Counted from the stretch's first letter, positions 1-8,858 are shown. The stretch is 16,586 nt of DNA from UMGS75 sp051872775 (GCA_051872775.1 JBJEEE010000022.1:1-16586); one strand, 5' to 3'. Translations and numbers: made by a program. The notes: generated by a model not told the origin, from the letters alone.

Positions 1-1209
1 CGATAGAATTAAACTAAATCCCGTTCGACCTGCTCCTTGGAAAGCACCAATAAATACTTGGAATATCCCCATTAAAGGTAAGCCTACCACCAAGAAATAA
101 AGATAATTTAAACAAGAATCAAATGCTAAACCACGATTAGGAATAAATAATTCAACAAGTGGAATACGCAATAAATATAAAAATAATGCGCCAATTATCG
201 TAATAATTAGTGATAAGAAAAGAGAGGCCCAGACTGATTTTCGAGCTCTTTCCACATTTTCAGCACCGACATTTTGTCCCACAAAGGTTGCTAGAATGGA
301 ACCAATTGCCATAACAGGGAAAAGGAGAATAGAATTAATCCGATTACCTACGCCAATACCAGTTATAATATATGGTTCAAAATCTAAAATGATACTATTA
401 ATTATCAAAAAGCCAAGGGAAGAAAAAGCTTGCGATAGTGCTGCAGGAAGTCCAAGGATAAATATTTGCTTAATAACTTTAAAATTAGGAATTAAATCTT
501 TCCACGTTAAACGAATTTTTTCATTTTTAGTTTTAAAATACAAAACAATGCATATTGGTATAATAATCATATTAGCAATAACTGTCGCATAGGCTGCCCC
601 TTTTAAGTAAAATCTTTTTACTAAAATGCCAGTTAAAATAATATTTAAAATTATGGAAATTACATTTAAGATAACAGGGCTAACCGTATCACCTAACGAT
701 TGTCGATTAGCTTGATAAGCGAAAAATATAAATAGACCAGTCATTTCAAAAGATCTAATACATACATATTCTTTTGAATATTCATAGACCAATGGTTTGT
801 CTAATGCGCCCATTAATTGTAAAATTGGACCTGTCGTAAAGTAAAGAATTACATTAAAAATAAGACCAACCCCAAAACACATAATTAACAACTGGGCGTT
901 TACTCTTCTAGCATGCGTAAAATGCTTTCCCCCTAAATACTGACTCATTAATGCAGCTCCAGCTATCATTAGTCCTGTTGCTAAAGCTTGAAAGATTGCA
1001 ATAATGGGATTTGTTACTGTGATTGCGGAAACCATCGCATCTACTTTTTCAACTTCAAGATCTAGATGTCCAACAAAATACATATCTACAATATCATGAA
1101 CTGATTTTAAGATATTACTAAACATAATAGGTAAAGCTAGTAATAAAATATTTCGTAAAAGATGGGGAGATTCTAATACTAAATATGATTTATCCTTTGT
1201 ATTTTCCAT
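1..1209 (-). CDS. MATE-family multidrug/sodium efflux transporter, C-terminus cut off by the window edge
   Basis: An open frame runs from an ATG at 1209 to the left edge without a stop, giving 403 codons. MATE proteins are usually about 440-470 residues, so the last tens of residues lie outside. The protein is strongly hydrophobic, with about ten or eleven membrane segments. The N-terminus has the family pattern: a short cytoplasmic lead, LLLALPIMFSNILKSV, then DIVDMYFVGHLD. A second matching half begins near residue 235 (IFILGLPAALSQAFSSLGF), followed by GIGVGNRINSILLFPVMAIG, which fits the two-fold MATE repeat. It would export organic cations or drugs across the cytoplasmic membrane using Na+ or H+; the substrate is unknown. 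The start overlaps the end of the U32 gene by 20 nt, and AAGGGTG lies about 6 nt before the ATG, so it is probably translationally coupled. Family call secure, substrate not. Confidence 0.9.
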   Translation of the reverse strand, partial: MENTKDKSYLVLESPHLLRNILLLALPIMFSNILKSVHDIVDMYFVGHLDLEVEKVDAMVSAITVTNPIIAIFQALATGLMIAGAALMSQYLGGKHFTHARRVNAQLLIMCFGVGLIFNVILYFTTGPILQLMGALDKPLVYEYSKEYVCIRSFEMTGLFIFFAYQANRQSLGDTVSPVILNVISIILNIILTGILVKRFYLKGAAYATVIANMIIIPICIVLYFKTKNEKIRLTWKDLIPNFKVIKQIFILGLPAALSQAFSSLGFLIINSIILDFEPYIITGIGVGNRINSILLFPVMAIGSILATFVGQNVGAENVERARKSVWASLFLSLIITIIGALFLYLLRIPLVELFIPNRGLAFDSCLNYLYFLVVGLPLMGIFQVFIGAFQGAGRTGFSLILS

Positions 1210-3379
1210 ATTCTACACCCTTTCTTAAATATTTACCTAATTGGTTTAACTGATTGTTATCTTCATCAGTTAATACTATCATGAAATTGCTAATACCGCT
1301 ATGATAGTAATCATATAAATCATTAAAACGATTTGTTAATTTATAATCATAAAGTAATAGTTCTGGACCATACTTGTAACATTTTGCCTTAACTAACATC
1401 TTATTTTGATATTCATCACGTAAATAATATTGATGATGTAAGCAATTTTCACAATTACATTTTGTCTTTTTAACCGCACTTATAAAACAATGATGACTCA
1501 CTAAAAGAAGATTACGACCATACAAGAAAATTCCTTTATTATATGGGGTTTTAACCTTAGCTAAATCAATAATCTGCTCTTTACTTAATTCATTTGATAA
1601 ATATACCGTATGAGGATGATAATTACTAACTAAATCAAGGGCATATTTATTCATAATATTACATGATGAAGAAAAACTCATATGGGGATTCATCTCACCT
1701 AAATTATGTACTAGTCCCTTGTCAAAAGGATAATCAAAATTTAAATGATTAAGATAGCGAAGTGGCATCTTTTCATCATTTACCATATAAACTTGCGAAA
1801 AGCCATTTTTTATACACCATTCATATTGCGTTTTACTATTAACTACAAACTCAAAATTTATCTCAGCAGAAATATCACTTGTTGATGCTATATTTATTTT
1901 ATAAGGATATACTTCATTTTTTGGCCTTACATATGACGATATAATCTTATCTTCTAATTGTTTTAAGGCGATTCTTCTAATATTATTAAGTTCACTTATT
2001 TTAATAAAAGCTTTATTATCATAATCTAAATCAACTTGATCAATTACAAATAACAAATTATTTGTCTTTTTTATTTGTGAGACAATTCTATCTGCATCTA
2101 ATGGATTAATCGCGTTTTCAACCAATTTGATGGTTTTAGCAATTACTTGATATGGACCAACCGAAAGCGTTAAAGCTAAATAATTATTTAATACTATACT
2201 TAATTTTGCGTTAATATGATATTGGTATACTTCCTTATTTAGCATATCCATTGCAAGAAGGTTCTGACGATTACTTACGGTTTTATAAACCAAATCATTT
2301 GGTTTAACTTTAAAATTACCTTTGATAAAATATAGATTATTCTCTTTAGCAATATTATTAACATAAAAGCCAAGTTCATCCTGGCCAACTATTCTGATTC
2401 CATCTTTTACTTCAATAGAAATAGATGACTGAATATAAATACCTTGACTTGTTACTTTAAGGACTTTACCAATCAATAAGCCACGATGATTGACACTTTG
2501 TTGATTGGTTATTCCTTGATTTGATACGTTAAACATATAACCTTTGGTAAATTGACGATTAAAAGCGAGTTCAAGTTCGGCCAAATCATTTTTCTGTACT
2601 ATATTATTGAGATGGTTTCGGTAAATCCTAACAACTGTACTAACATAGGCAACACTCTTCAATCTACCTTCAATTTTTAAAGAAGTAATGTTTAACTTTT
2701 GAAGGGTTGAGAGTTCCTCTAAAACATTAAGGTCCTTCATTGACATCAATGATGCATTATTGCATATTGGCAAACCATCTTCAATAAGATCATAATTCTT
2801 TCGACATGGTTGAGCACATTCCCCTCGGTTGCCACTTCTACCTCCAATTAAATAACTCATCAAACATTGGCCCGAACAACTAAAACATAAAGCTCCATGA
2901 GCAAAAACTTCAACCTCAATTGACGTTTTTACAATCTCTTTTATAATTTCTAGAGGGGTTTCTCGTGCTAACACGACTCTTTTTACCCCTAATTCTATTA
3001 ACTTTTTAACTCCATTAACCGAATTAATGTTTAACTGCGTAGAAGCATGAACGGTTAGTTGAGGAAAATAGGAACGGATAAAATGAATTACACCTAAATC
3101 TTGGACAATAATAGCATCTACATTAATTTGATCTAAGAATGTTAAATAATCTGCTAATGCTTTAAATTCTTCATCATAGATTAAAGTATTAACTGTAACA
3201 TAGACTTTTTTCTTTCGTAAATGAGCAAATCTAACCGCTTCTTCTAACTCATCATTTGTAAAATTATCTGCAGATTTACGTGCTCCATAGTTTTTACCAC
3301 TAATGTATACCGCATCACATCCTGATTCAATTGCAATCTTTAGAATTTCAAGATTCCCCGCAGGTGCAAGTAATTCCAT
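1190..3379 (-). CDS. Peptidase U32 family protein with Collagenase/DUF3656-like region; probable rRNA/tRNA hydroxylation enzyme (RlhA/TrhP-like)
   Basis: This is a 729-residue protein from the ATG at 3379. An in-frame ATG seven codons upstream (3400) is less likely, because AAAGGAAG sits about 7 nt before 3379. The N-terminal barrel opens with MELLAPAGNLEILK. The U32 signature is at about 157-193: EVFAHGALCFSCSGQC, then GNRGECAQPCRK, giving Cys165, 168, 172, 188 and 192. SLKIEGRLKS and FNRQFTKGYMF follow, then the Collagenase/DUF3656-like half starting near NHRGLLIGKV. Long U32 proteins include E. coli RlhA (23S rRNA C2501 hydroxylation) and TrhP (tRNA 5-hydroxyuridine); the cysteines are thought to hold an iron-sulfur cluster. 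The old 'protease' label is poorly supported. A further cysteine cluster, CNCENC, lies at 641-646. It is downstream of degV across a hairpin and overlaps the MATE gene by 20 nt. Family certain; RNA target inferred. Confidence 0.9.
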   Translation of the reverse strand: MELLAPAGNLEILKIAIESGCDAVYISGKNYGARKSADNFTNDELEEAVRFAHLRKKKVYVTVNTLIYDEEFKALADYLTFLDQINVDAIIVQDLGVIHFIRSYFPQLTVHASTQLNINSVNGVKKLIELGVKRVVLARETPLEIIKEIVKTSIEVEVFAHGALCFSCSGQCLMSYLIGGRSGNRGECAQPCRKNYDLIEDGLPICNNASLMSMKDLNVLEELSTLQKLNITSLKIEGRLKSVAYVSTVVRIYRNHLNNIVQKNDLAELELAFNRQFTKGYMFNVSNQGITNQQSVNHRGLLIGKVLKVTSQGIYIQSSISIEVKDGIRIVGQDELGFYVNNIAKENNLYFIKGNFKVKPNDLVYKTVSNRQNLLAMDMLNKEVYQYHINAKLSIVLNNYLALTLSVGPYQVIAKTIKLVENAINPLDADRIVSQIKKTNNLLFVIDQVDLDYDNKAFIKISELNNIRRIALKQLEDKIISSYVRPKNEVYPYKINIASTSDISAEINFEFVVNSKTQYEWCIKNGFSQVYMVNDEKMPLRYLNHLNFDYPFDKGLVHNLGEMNPHMSFSSSCNIMNKYALDLVSNYHPHTVYLSNELSKEQIIDLAKVKTPYNKGIFLYGRNLLLVSHHCFISAVKKTKCNCENCLHHQYYLRDEYQNKMLVKAKCYKYGPELLLYDYKLTNRFNDLYDYYHSGISNFMIVLTDEDNNQLNQLGKYLRKGVEYGKYKG

Positions 3380-3407
3380 GTTCGTTCTTCCTTTCCACAT
3401 ATAAAAT

Positions 3408-3450
3408 AAAGCTTCATCTTCTTTAGAACCTAAAAAAGAAATGAAGCTAA
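3408..3450 (-). terminator. Imperfect hairpin between degV and the U32 gene, possible weak terminator or attenuator
   Basis: The arms AGCTTCAT (3410-3417) and ATGAAGCT (3441-3448) pair perfectly. The inside can pair further as TTTAG-AAC-CTAAA. Read on the minus strand the hairpin is followed by TTATTTTAT, an interrupted U-rich run. It starts 10 nt after the degV stop and ends about 30 nt before the U32 start. It probably lowers transcription into U32-MATE rather than ending it, because I see no clear new promoter in the 80 nt gap. Confidence 0.5.
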
Positions 3451-3459
3451 ACGTAATAT

Positions 3460-4338
3460 TTATTCAACTTGAGGTTCAAGTTCAACTTTTTGATCTTTCA
3501 AAATATATAAAATGCCAATGGTATTTGGTCCACAATGTGATCCAATAACACATCCAGCCACTGTTTCATATAAATTATCAATTTTAACATCTTTTATTAA
3601 TTCTTTAATATATTTTGCTTTATCAAAGGCAAAAGTATGTGTGATAAAGACAAACTCAGGATCAAGATGCTCAACATCATTTAAGAATAATTTTGTCATT
3701 CCATACACAGATTTCTTTAAAGAACCGATAAATTTTTTGCCTACTGTCATCTGGCCATGACGTACAACAATCATTGGTTTAATGCTTAAAACCGAGCTAA
3801 GAAAACGGGCAGTTCCTGAACATCTTCCACCTTTATATAAATAGTCAAGAGTATCTACTACAAATTGTGCTTTAACACGAGGCACAATATCGGTGATTTC
3901 TTCCGCAATTTCTTTAGCACTTAATCCTTTATCACGTAAACTACACGCTTTTAATACAATTAAGCCAATCCCCGTAGATAGATTAGCACTATCCACACAG
4001 AAAACTCGGCCTTCAAATTCTTTTGAAATCATTACCGCATTTTGAAATGAAATCGATAATTTTGATCCAATACCTGTATAGAAGATATCATATCCTTCAT
4101 CAATGTATTGCTTAAAAAAATTATAAAACTCGCCTGGAGATGCGGCTGCCGTTTTTGGAAGTTCATTTTTTTCATCTACTAATTTATATAATTTTTCTAA
4201 ATTAATGTCAACATTATCATTATAACTTTCTTCTCCAAAATTAATATGTAATGGAATAATTTTAACATTATATTTTTCTATTAATTCTGCTGATAAATCA
4301 CAAGTTGAATCACTTGTAATTAAAACCTTATTACTCAT
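3460..4338 (-). CDS. DegV family protein (fatty-acid-binding, FakB-like)
   Basis: The 292-residue protein has the usual DegV length. The N-terminus carries ITSDSTCDLS (residues 7-16), followed by IIPLHINFGEESYND. KTAAASPGEF (62-71) and GIGSKLSISFQNA (89-101) correspond to the lipid-head-group-binding loops, and FCVDSANLSTGIG begins the second domain. DegV/FakB proteins bind a fatty acid for phosphorylation by the kinase FakA and so feed host or recycled fatty acids into phospholipid. No fakA is in the window, so that role is from the family. The start is fixed by GGGGGAA 3 nt before the ATG. This ribosome binding site directly follows the TAA of the upstream nucleotidase gene (9 nt gap), so the two genes are almost certainly one transcript. 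No truncation is visible. Confidence 0.9.
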   Translation of the reverse strand: MSNKVLITSDSTCDLSAELIEKYNVKIIPLHINFGEESYNDNVDINLEKLYKLVDEKNELPKTAAASPGEFYNFFKQYIDEGYDIFYTGIGSKLSISFQNAVMISKEFEGRVFCVDSANLSTGIGLIVLKACSLRDKGLSAKEIAEEITDIVPRVKAQFVVDTLDYLYKGGRCSGTARFLSSVLSIKPMIVVRHGQMTVGKKFIGSLKKSVYGMTKLFLNDVEHLDPEFVFITHTFAFDKAKYIKELIKDVKIDNLYETVAGCVIGSHCGPNTIGILYILKDQKVELEPQVE

Positions 4339-4347
4339 ATTTCCCCC

Positions 4348-5847
4348 TTAAATAAAGCATTTTTGATTATTCTTTGTTGCTTCTTCAATATTTTGAATCA
4401 TTATATCTCTAAACAAAACACCTGTTTGATAAATATCTTCACCTTTTAAGAAAGGATAAGATTCTTTATCAAAAATATAATCAACACAGGCAACACGATA
4501 AGATAAATCATCGTCTAGTAATTGATTATTAATGATAATAGTTTGACCATTAATTTCTACAGTAGAATCACTATAACATAATTCTCCTAAGTTTTGAAGT
4601 AATAACCTAATAACATTTCCCTTAAGTGTTACAACTTTAATTGTATTATCAAACGGCATCATTTCATACATTCTTTCTACCGTAATAACCTCATCTTTTA
4701 CAATCGGGAAGGCACTTGTCCTAATCCCACCAATATTAGTGAAGGCAATATCACACTCACCATAGGTTGTTTTAACATAAGATTGCATCGCATTACATGC
4801 CCAAGTTGCGGCAGAAAATTGATTTAAGTCACATCCGGATGTACCAATTACACGTTCAAAAACCGAAGCAGAATCACTAATGATTTTTTCGACATATGCT
4901 TTAATCGTTTCATCTTCTTTTGCGTTTGACGTAATTAGTTGGGTAGAAGGTTTTCCCTTTACTACTTTTTGTTCATTAAAATTATATGTTAATTTTATCT
5001 CACCTACAGCTTCACCCGATGAACCAGCTTGAACATACGGAACATCATAACCATCACTTGCTCTTCGAATAGTCCCAACCGTTTTAGAATGAGAATGACC
5101 ATTAATAATCGCATCGATACGAGCATCACCACTCAAATTAGCTAAATCGCGATTAGTAGATGAATTAGCATCATGTCCACTTGCAATAACAATATCGACA
5201 TCATGATTTTTTCGTAAATCAGTTGCAATTTCTTCAATAATAGGAACAGGATCTTTAAGCTCATAGTTTTCGACCATTTGGGTTGCAATACTATCTTCAA
5301 GTCCAACCCCAATATAACCAATAACACCGATATTAAGATTGCCACGTTCGATAATCGTATATGAATCTAAATTATTAGGTAAATTATTGGTTCTTTTATC
5401 AATCACATTACAACCAAGAAAAGGAAAATTGGCCTCTCCATTAGTTTCATCACCGTCAAAATAAGATAAAACTGTTTTTAATTCCCAGTCAAATTCATGA
5501 TTTCCCACCGACATAGCATCAAACTTAGCAATATTCATGATGTTTACAACATCTTTTCCATAGTTTAAATTAGATAAACCAGTTCCTTGAAACATATCGC
5601 CAGCCGAAAGAATAACGGTGTTTTGTTCATTAGCATTCTTTTTGTCAATTAAGTATTTACCAATTTTACTTGCTTTTTCTTTGATTGCACCATGAAAATC
5701 ATTTACAGAATAAATTGATATTATACATTCATCATTATTAGAACTACCATTATTATTATCAATATTATCTTTTTTGTTACAAGAAAGAGATAATAAACAT
5801 AAACAGCTAGTTAAAATTAAACATAAAAATAAGTTTCTCTGCTTCAT
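4348..5847 (-). CDS. 5'-nucleotidase/UshA-like metallophosphoesterase, probable surface lipoprotein
   Basis: This 499-residue protein starts with a basic-hydrophobic signal segment ending at Cys23, followed by an Asn/Ser/Asp-rich linker (24-40), as in lipoproteins tethered outside the membrane. The lipobox is atypical: Ser at -3 for Cys23, or LTSC ending at Cys15 as an alternative. The metallophosphoesterase domain (about 41-290) has VNDFHG (D50, H52), AGDMFQGT (D84), GNHEFD (N116, H117), SGHD (H225) and GHSH (H251, H253), the full dimetal set. The C-terminal 5'-nucleotidase domain (about 330-485) shows NIGGIRTS (371-378) and MPFDN (397-401), which form the nucleoside pocket in UshA-type enzymes. 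It would dephosphorylate external nucleotides so that nucleosides can be taken up; exact substrate unknown. The start is supported by GAGGAG 6 nt upstream. It is the first gene of the leftward unit. Confidence 0.9.
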   Translation of the reverse strand: MKQRNLFLCLILTSCLCLLSLSCNKKDNIDNNNGSSNNDECIISIYSVNDFHGAIKEKASKIGKYLIDKKNANEQNTVILSAGDMFQGTGLSNLNYGKDVVNIMNIAKFDAMSVGNHEFDWELKTVLSYFDGDETNGEANFPFLGCNVIDKRTNNLPNNLDSYTIIERGNLNIGVIGYIGVGLEDSIATQMVENYELKDPVPIIEEIATDLRKNHDVDIVIASGHDANSSTNRDLANLSGDARIDAIINGHSHSKTVGTIRRASDGYDVPYVQAGSSGEAVGEIKLTYNFNEQKVVKGKPSTQLITSNAKEDETIKAYVEKIISDSASVFERVIGTSGCDLNQFSAATWACNAMQSYVKTTYGECDIAFTNIGGIRTSAFPIVKDEVITVERMYEMMPFDNTIKVVTLKGNVIRLLLQNLGELCYSDSTVEINGQTIIINNQLLDDDLSYRVACVDYIFDKESYPFLKGEDIYQTGVLFRDIMIQNIEEATKNNQKCFI

Positions 5848-5869
5848 ATGTTACTCCTCACGGTTAATT

Positions 5870-5880
5870 ATTATACCATA
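5870..5880 (-). promoter_or_regulatory. Extended -10 promoter of the nucleotidase-degV-U32-MATE unit
   Basis: Read on the minus strand, TATGGTATAAT (5880-5870) matches the extended -10 consensus TRTGnTATAAT exactly. No good -35 hexamer is seen 16-18 nt upstream, which is common with extended -10 elements. The leader to the ATG at 5847 would be about 16-17 nt and contains GAGGAG. Confidence 0.7.
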
Positions 5881-6185
5881 TTTTATCATTTTATAAAAGT
5901 AAAATGTATTAAAACTATCACTCTATGTTTTTAACTAATCATCATTAAGTAATTTAAACCAATTGTATTTACATTAAAATAATGCTAAGAGTTAATTTCC
6001 TAAATTCATAAGAAACTAACTCGTTTCTTTAAACTTTCACTATTGTAATAATTAATAAAATTTTCTATATTTTATCAAACAAGATAAATTATTATAGTTG
6101 ACAAGTTAATGAACAATTTAAAAATTTTCCTGATTTTAAATATACATGCATTAATTAATTAATTAATTTTTAAGTTTGAATGTAC
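5881..6185. other. Gene-free AT-rich spacer with inverted repeats and a TTAA tract
   Basis: No ORF of convincing size or composition is present. What can be seen: an inverted repeat at 5989-5999/6012-6022 (GAGTTAATTTC against GAAACTAACTC, one mismatch, 12 nt loop); a second hairpin that uses the same right arm (AAGAAAC 6010-6016 with GTTTCTT 6023-6029); and four tandem TTAA units at 6151-6166. A TTGACA occurs near 6099 on the plus strand, but no acceptable -10 follows it. The hairpin pair could be a weak plus-strand terminator or chance in AT-rich DNA. Confidence 0.4.
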
Positions 6186-6240
6186 AAAAAACACATTAGA
6201 TTTAAATAATCAAATTTTGATTAATTACTAATGTGTTTTT
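6186..6240 (-). terminator. Rho-independent terminator of the acyltransferase-rlmCD operon
   Basis: The outer arms AAAAAACACATTAG (6186-6199) and CTAATGTGTTTTT (6228-6240) pair over 13 bp. A second internal stem, AATCAAA/TTTGATT, lies between them. On the minus strand the hairpin ends in a run of T about 40 nt after the rlmCD stop codon. The A/T symmetry means it could also work on the plus strand, but no plus-strand gene leads into it. Confidence 0.8.
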
Positions 6241-6280
6241 ATCTATAAATTTTAAAAAAATAAGTTAAATTCCTATTTTT

Positions 6281-7627
6281 TTACTTTTTCGGTTCTTTTA
6301 GACCTAACAAGGTAATAGTTTCGATATGATATGTCTCAGGAAACATATCAACTGGTTGGACAATCTCTATTTGATAATCATTTAATAATACTTTCAGATC
6401 ATTCACTAAAGTGTAAGGATTACAAGAAACATAAACAATACGAGAAGGATGTAGTAAAAGAACTGATTGTAAAAACTCATTTGTTGATCCACTTCTGGGC
6501 GGATCCATAATAACAACATCTATTTTTTCTTTTCTTCTTGCCATATTGATAATGAAATTAGATGCATCTTGACAAAAGAAACTAATGTTCTTAATCTTGT
6601 TTAGCTGCGCATTATACCTAGCATTATCTACTGCATCATTGACAAGTTCTACGCCAATAACTTTTTTTGCATATTTTGAGGCAAGTATACCAATTGTACC
6701 AACGCCACAATATGCATCTAAAACTACATCTTGTGATGATATTTTGGCAAAATCGATAACTTTCTGATACATTACTTCGGTTTGAAGATGATTGATTTGA
6801 TAAAAAGATTTAGATGTAATCTTAAATTTGTATCCAAGTAAATCATCTATGATAAATCCTTTACCATAAATAACTTCTTCTTCATTACCAAGTACTGCGC
6901 TTGAACTACGACCATTGATATTGTGAATAATTGATTTAATCTCTGGATGTCTAGAAGTTAGGGCTTTAACAAAGTTATTTTTTCCTGGAAAGAATGAACT
7001 TCCCGTAATTATTACAACTAAAGCTTCTGAATTTTTCGCTGTTTTAATTAAAATATGGCGAATAATTCCGGTTTTTTTATCTTCATCATAGATGCTAATA
7101 TGCATTTTTATGATTAGTTCTTTAATCGTTTTAAATATCTTATTGCTAAGTTCATTTTGTAAATAACAATTATCAAAATTGATTACTTCATGGGTTCCTT
7201 CTTCATAAAATCCAGAGATATTTTTTCCGTTTTTATATTTAAAAACAACTTGACTTTTGTTACGATAATGATAAGGATTATTCATTCCGATTATTGGATA
7301 AACTTTAGTATTAGCATTAATCATATTACTGAATAATTTCCTTATAACTTCATCTTTTAACAACAATTGTTGGTGATAAGCAAGATGTTGAAGTGCACAT
7401 CCACCACATTTAGTAAAAACCTCGCATTTTGGTTTAATCCGAAGGGGAGATGAAACTATAATTTTATAATTATTTACTCGTTCATTTCCATTATTTATCG
7501 ATGTTTCAATATTTAACTTTTCACCCATTATGATACTAGGAATACTAACTCTATTTTTACTTAGTTTAAATACAGCTCTCAATTCCTCGTCATAACAAAT
7601 GGGACTAATTTCTTTATATAAAGGCAT
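6281..7627 (-). CDS. rlmCD: 23S rRNA (uracil-C5)-methyltransferase, RlmCD/RumA family
   Basis: The enzyme transfers a methyl group from SAM to C5 of uridines in 23S rRNA; the Bacillus member modifies two sites (U747 and U1939, E. coli numbering). From the ATG at 7627 it has 448 residues. Iron-sulfur ligands appear as CEVFTKCGGCALQH (C68, C74, C77) plus C154 in NFDNCYLQ. The SAM-binding motif is VVLDAYCGVGTIGI (301-314), DPPRSGS is at 375-381, the nucleophile lies in YVSCNPYTL (C402), and the general base is E436 in TYHIET. The N-terminal TRAM-like part is short and poorly conserved. An in-frame ATG 14 codons upstream would overlap the acyltransferase; 7627 lies 4 nt past that gene's stop, with AAGGA about 11 nt before it. 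The substrate range (one or two uridines) cannot be read from sequence. Confidence 0.93.
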   Translation of the reverse strand: MPLYKEISPICYDEELRAVFKLSKNRVSIPSIIMGEKLNIETSINNGNERVNNYKIIVSSPLRIKPKCEVFTKCGGCALQHLAYHQQLLLKDEVIRKLFSNMINANTKVYPIIGMNNPYHYRNKSQVVFKYKNGKNISGFYEEGTHEVINFDNCYLQNELSNKIFKTIKELIIKMHISIYDEDKKTGIIRHILIKTAKNSEALVVIITGSSFFPGKNNFVKALTSRHPEIKSIIHNINGRSSSAVLGNEEEVIYGKGFIIDDLLGYKFKITSKSFYQINHLQTEVMYQKVIDFAKISSQDVVLDAYCGVGTIGILASKYAKKVIGVELVNDAVDNARYNAQLNKIKNISFFCQDASNFIINMARRKEKIDVVIMDPPRSGSTNEFLQSVLLLHPSRIVYVSCNPYTLVNDLKVLLNDYQIEIVQPVDMFPETYHIETITLLGLKEPKK

Positions 7628-7631
7628 ATTA

Positions 7632-8858
7632 TTATTTTTCCTTAGTTCTGATTTCACGCATAACATCAATTGCTTGCACGAACTCTATGATTTGATTAGG
7701 ATTATCAATTGGTCTAAACTCAAAGGTTCCTTCCGAATCAGGGACATTAAATCTCTTTTGAATGCCAAATGGTAGTTGATAAATTTGATTTAGATTAAAC
7801 TCTTTTTTGTAATATTCATTATTTACAGTTCCTTCAAAATAAAATGCTGATGAATTTAAAACAACTTTGCCACTACCAATCTCATCTAGAACAAACTCAT
7901 CATTGATATTACGTAATAGTTTATAGTTACCTTCAATATGAAGGGATCCATCCAAAATTTGACGTTTTATTAGTTCTTTTTCGTATTCATACCATAAATA
8001 TTCACTACTAAACATAACCGTATCATTTGATGCAGGTTCTAAAAAGCCAAATTGGTTCATTCTAATTTTATTTCCGCATTTCTTACATACCATTATATTA
8101 CCATTAGTTTCAAAAGTATGTTTAGATTTACATTTAGGACAATAATATGTTACGGTCTCTAATCCCTCTATTATTCCTTTACCTTTAACTTTATAATGAT
8201 GTAATCTTTGATATTCATAATCGCTAACATTAATAGAATCTACAACTTTTTTATATATTTCATCATCACTTAAACTTGCAATCTCTTCTTTTGATAATAC
8301 TTTAACAAACTCTGTTTCAATCGGGTAACTACGTTTTGAACGTCTCCATTTAGGATAGGCTAAGTAATTACCATACATCCTTAGTGCATATAAATCAGCA
8401 CGACAAAATTTTACTAGTTTGACAATCGCAGGATCTATATAGATTAACTCACCATGAGAAGTAATCTGACCTGCAGGGGCGATTGCAACTATACCTTTTT
8501 GATCTATTACTTTTTTCATCTTTCGAATTGAGATTAAATCTGATTTAAATTGATCTCTAGGAATTGCTTTAACACAATTAAGAACTGAACGTAAAGTCTT
8601 ATTAAAATAATAATATTTCGTAATAACATAGTTTACACGAGTATATTTAAAAGAAGCAGTGGTAACAAAGTGGTCCCTATTGGACATATGATTATAAACA
8701 ACAAGACAACCTTCTTTTTTATTACGCTTGTTAAATGCTTTACGATTATATTTAATATGATGTTTAAAGAATAAAAATACTCTTGAACAAAATGTATAAA
8801 AAAGCCATGCGAAAATGTTTCCTTTTATTCTTTTGCTTTTTTTTGCTTCATCTTTCAT
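7632..8858 (-). CDS. PlsC-like acyltransferase fused to a zinc ribbon and an unassigned C-terminal domain
   Basis: The 408-residue protein starts at the ATG at 8858, preceded by GAGGT. A TTG 12 nt upstream overlaps this Shine-Dalgarno and is rejected. The N-terminus is basic with one hydrophobic segment (about 15-31), suggesting membrane attachment. YNHMSNRDH supplies the H57-x4-D62 motif of glycerophosphate acyltransferases, which transfer an acyl chain to lysophosphatidate. Where these enzymes usually have FPEGTRS, this one has APAGQITSHGE (127-137), so the conserved Glu and Arg are missing. At 240-261 CPKC and CKKC, 14 residues apart, form a zinc ribbon. A tail of about 140 residues (aromatic, beta-rich looking, PEP/VPDSEG near the end) is unrecognised. 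Ordinary PlsC proteins are about 190-250 residues with no zinc ribbon. It is cotranscribed with rlmCD, 4 nt apart. Lipid acyltransferase activity is therefore plausible, not shown. Confidence 0.75.
   Translation of the reverse strand: MKDEAKKSKRIKGNIFAWLFYTFCSRVFLFFKHHIKYNRKAFNKRNKKEGCLVVYNHMSNRDHFVTTASFKYTRVNYVITKYYYFNKTLRSVLNCVKAIPRDQFKSDLISIRKMKKVIDQKGIVAIAPAGQITSHGELIYIDPAIVKLVKFCRADLYALRMYGNYLAYPKWRRSKRSYPIETEFVKVLSKEEIASLSDDEIYKKVVDSINVSDYEYQRLHHYKVKGKGIIEGLETVTYYCPKCKSKHTFETNGNIMVCKKCGNKIRMNQFGFLEPASNDTVMFSSEYLWYEYEKELIKRQILDGSLHIEGNYKLLRNINDEFVLDEIGSGKVVLNSSAFYFEGTVNNEYYKKEFNLNQIYQLPFGIQKRFNVPDSEGTFEFRPIDNPNQIIEFVQAIDVMREIRTKEK

Noticed and set aside
296..592. 98-codon plus-strand frame
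   Set aside because: It lies wholly inside the MATE gene on the opposite strand, with no ribosome binding site and no recognisable domain.
6151..6166. TTAA tetranucleotide repeat as a phase-variable switch
   Set aside because: Only four units, and not within or just upstream of any gene.
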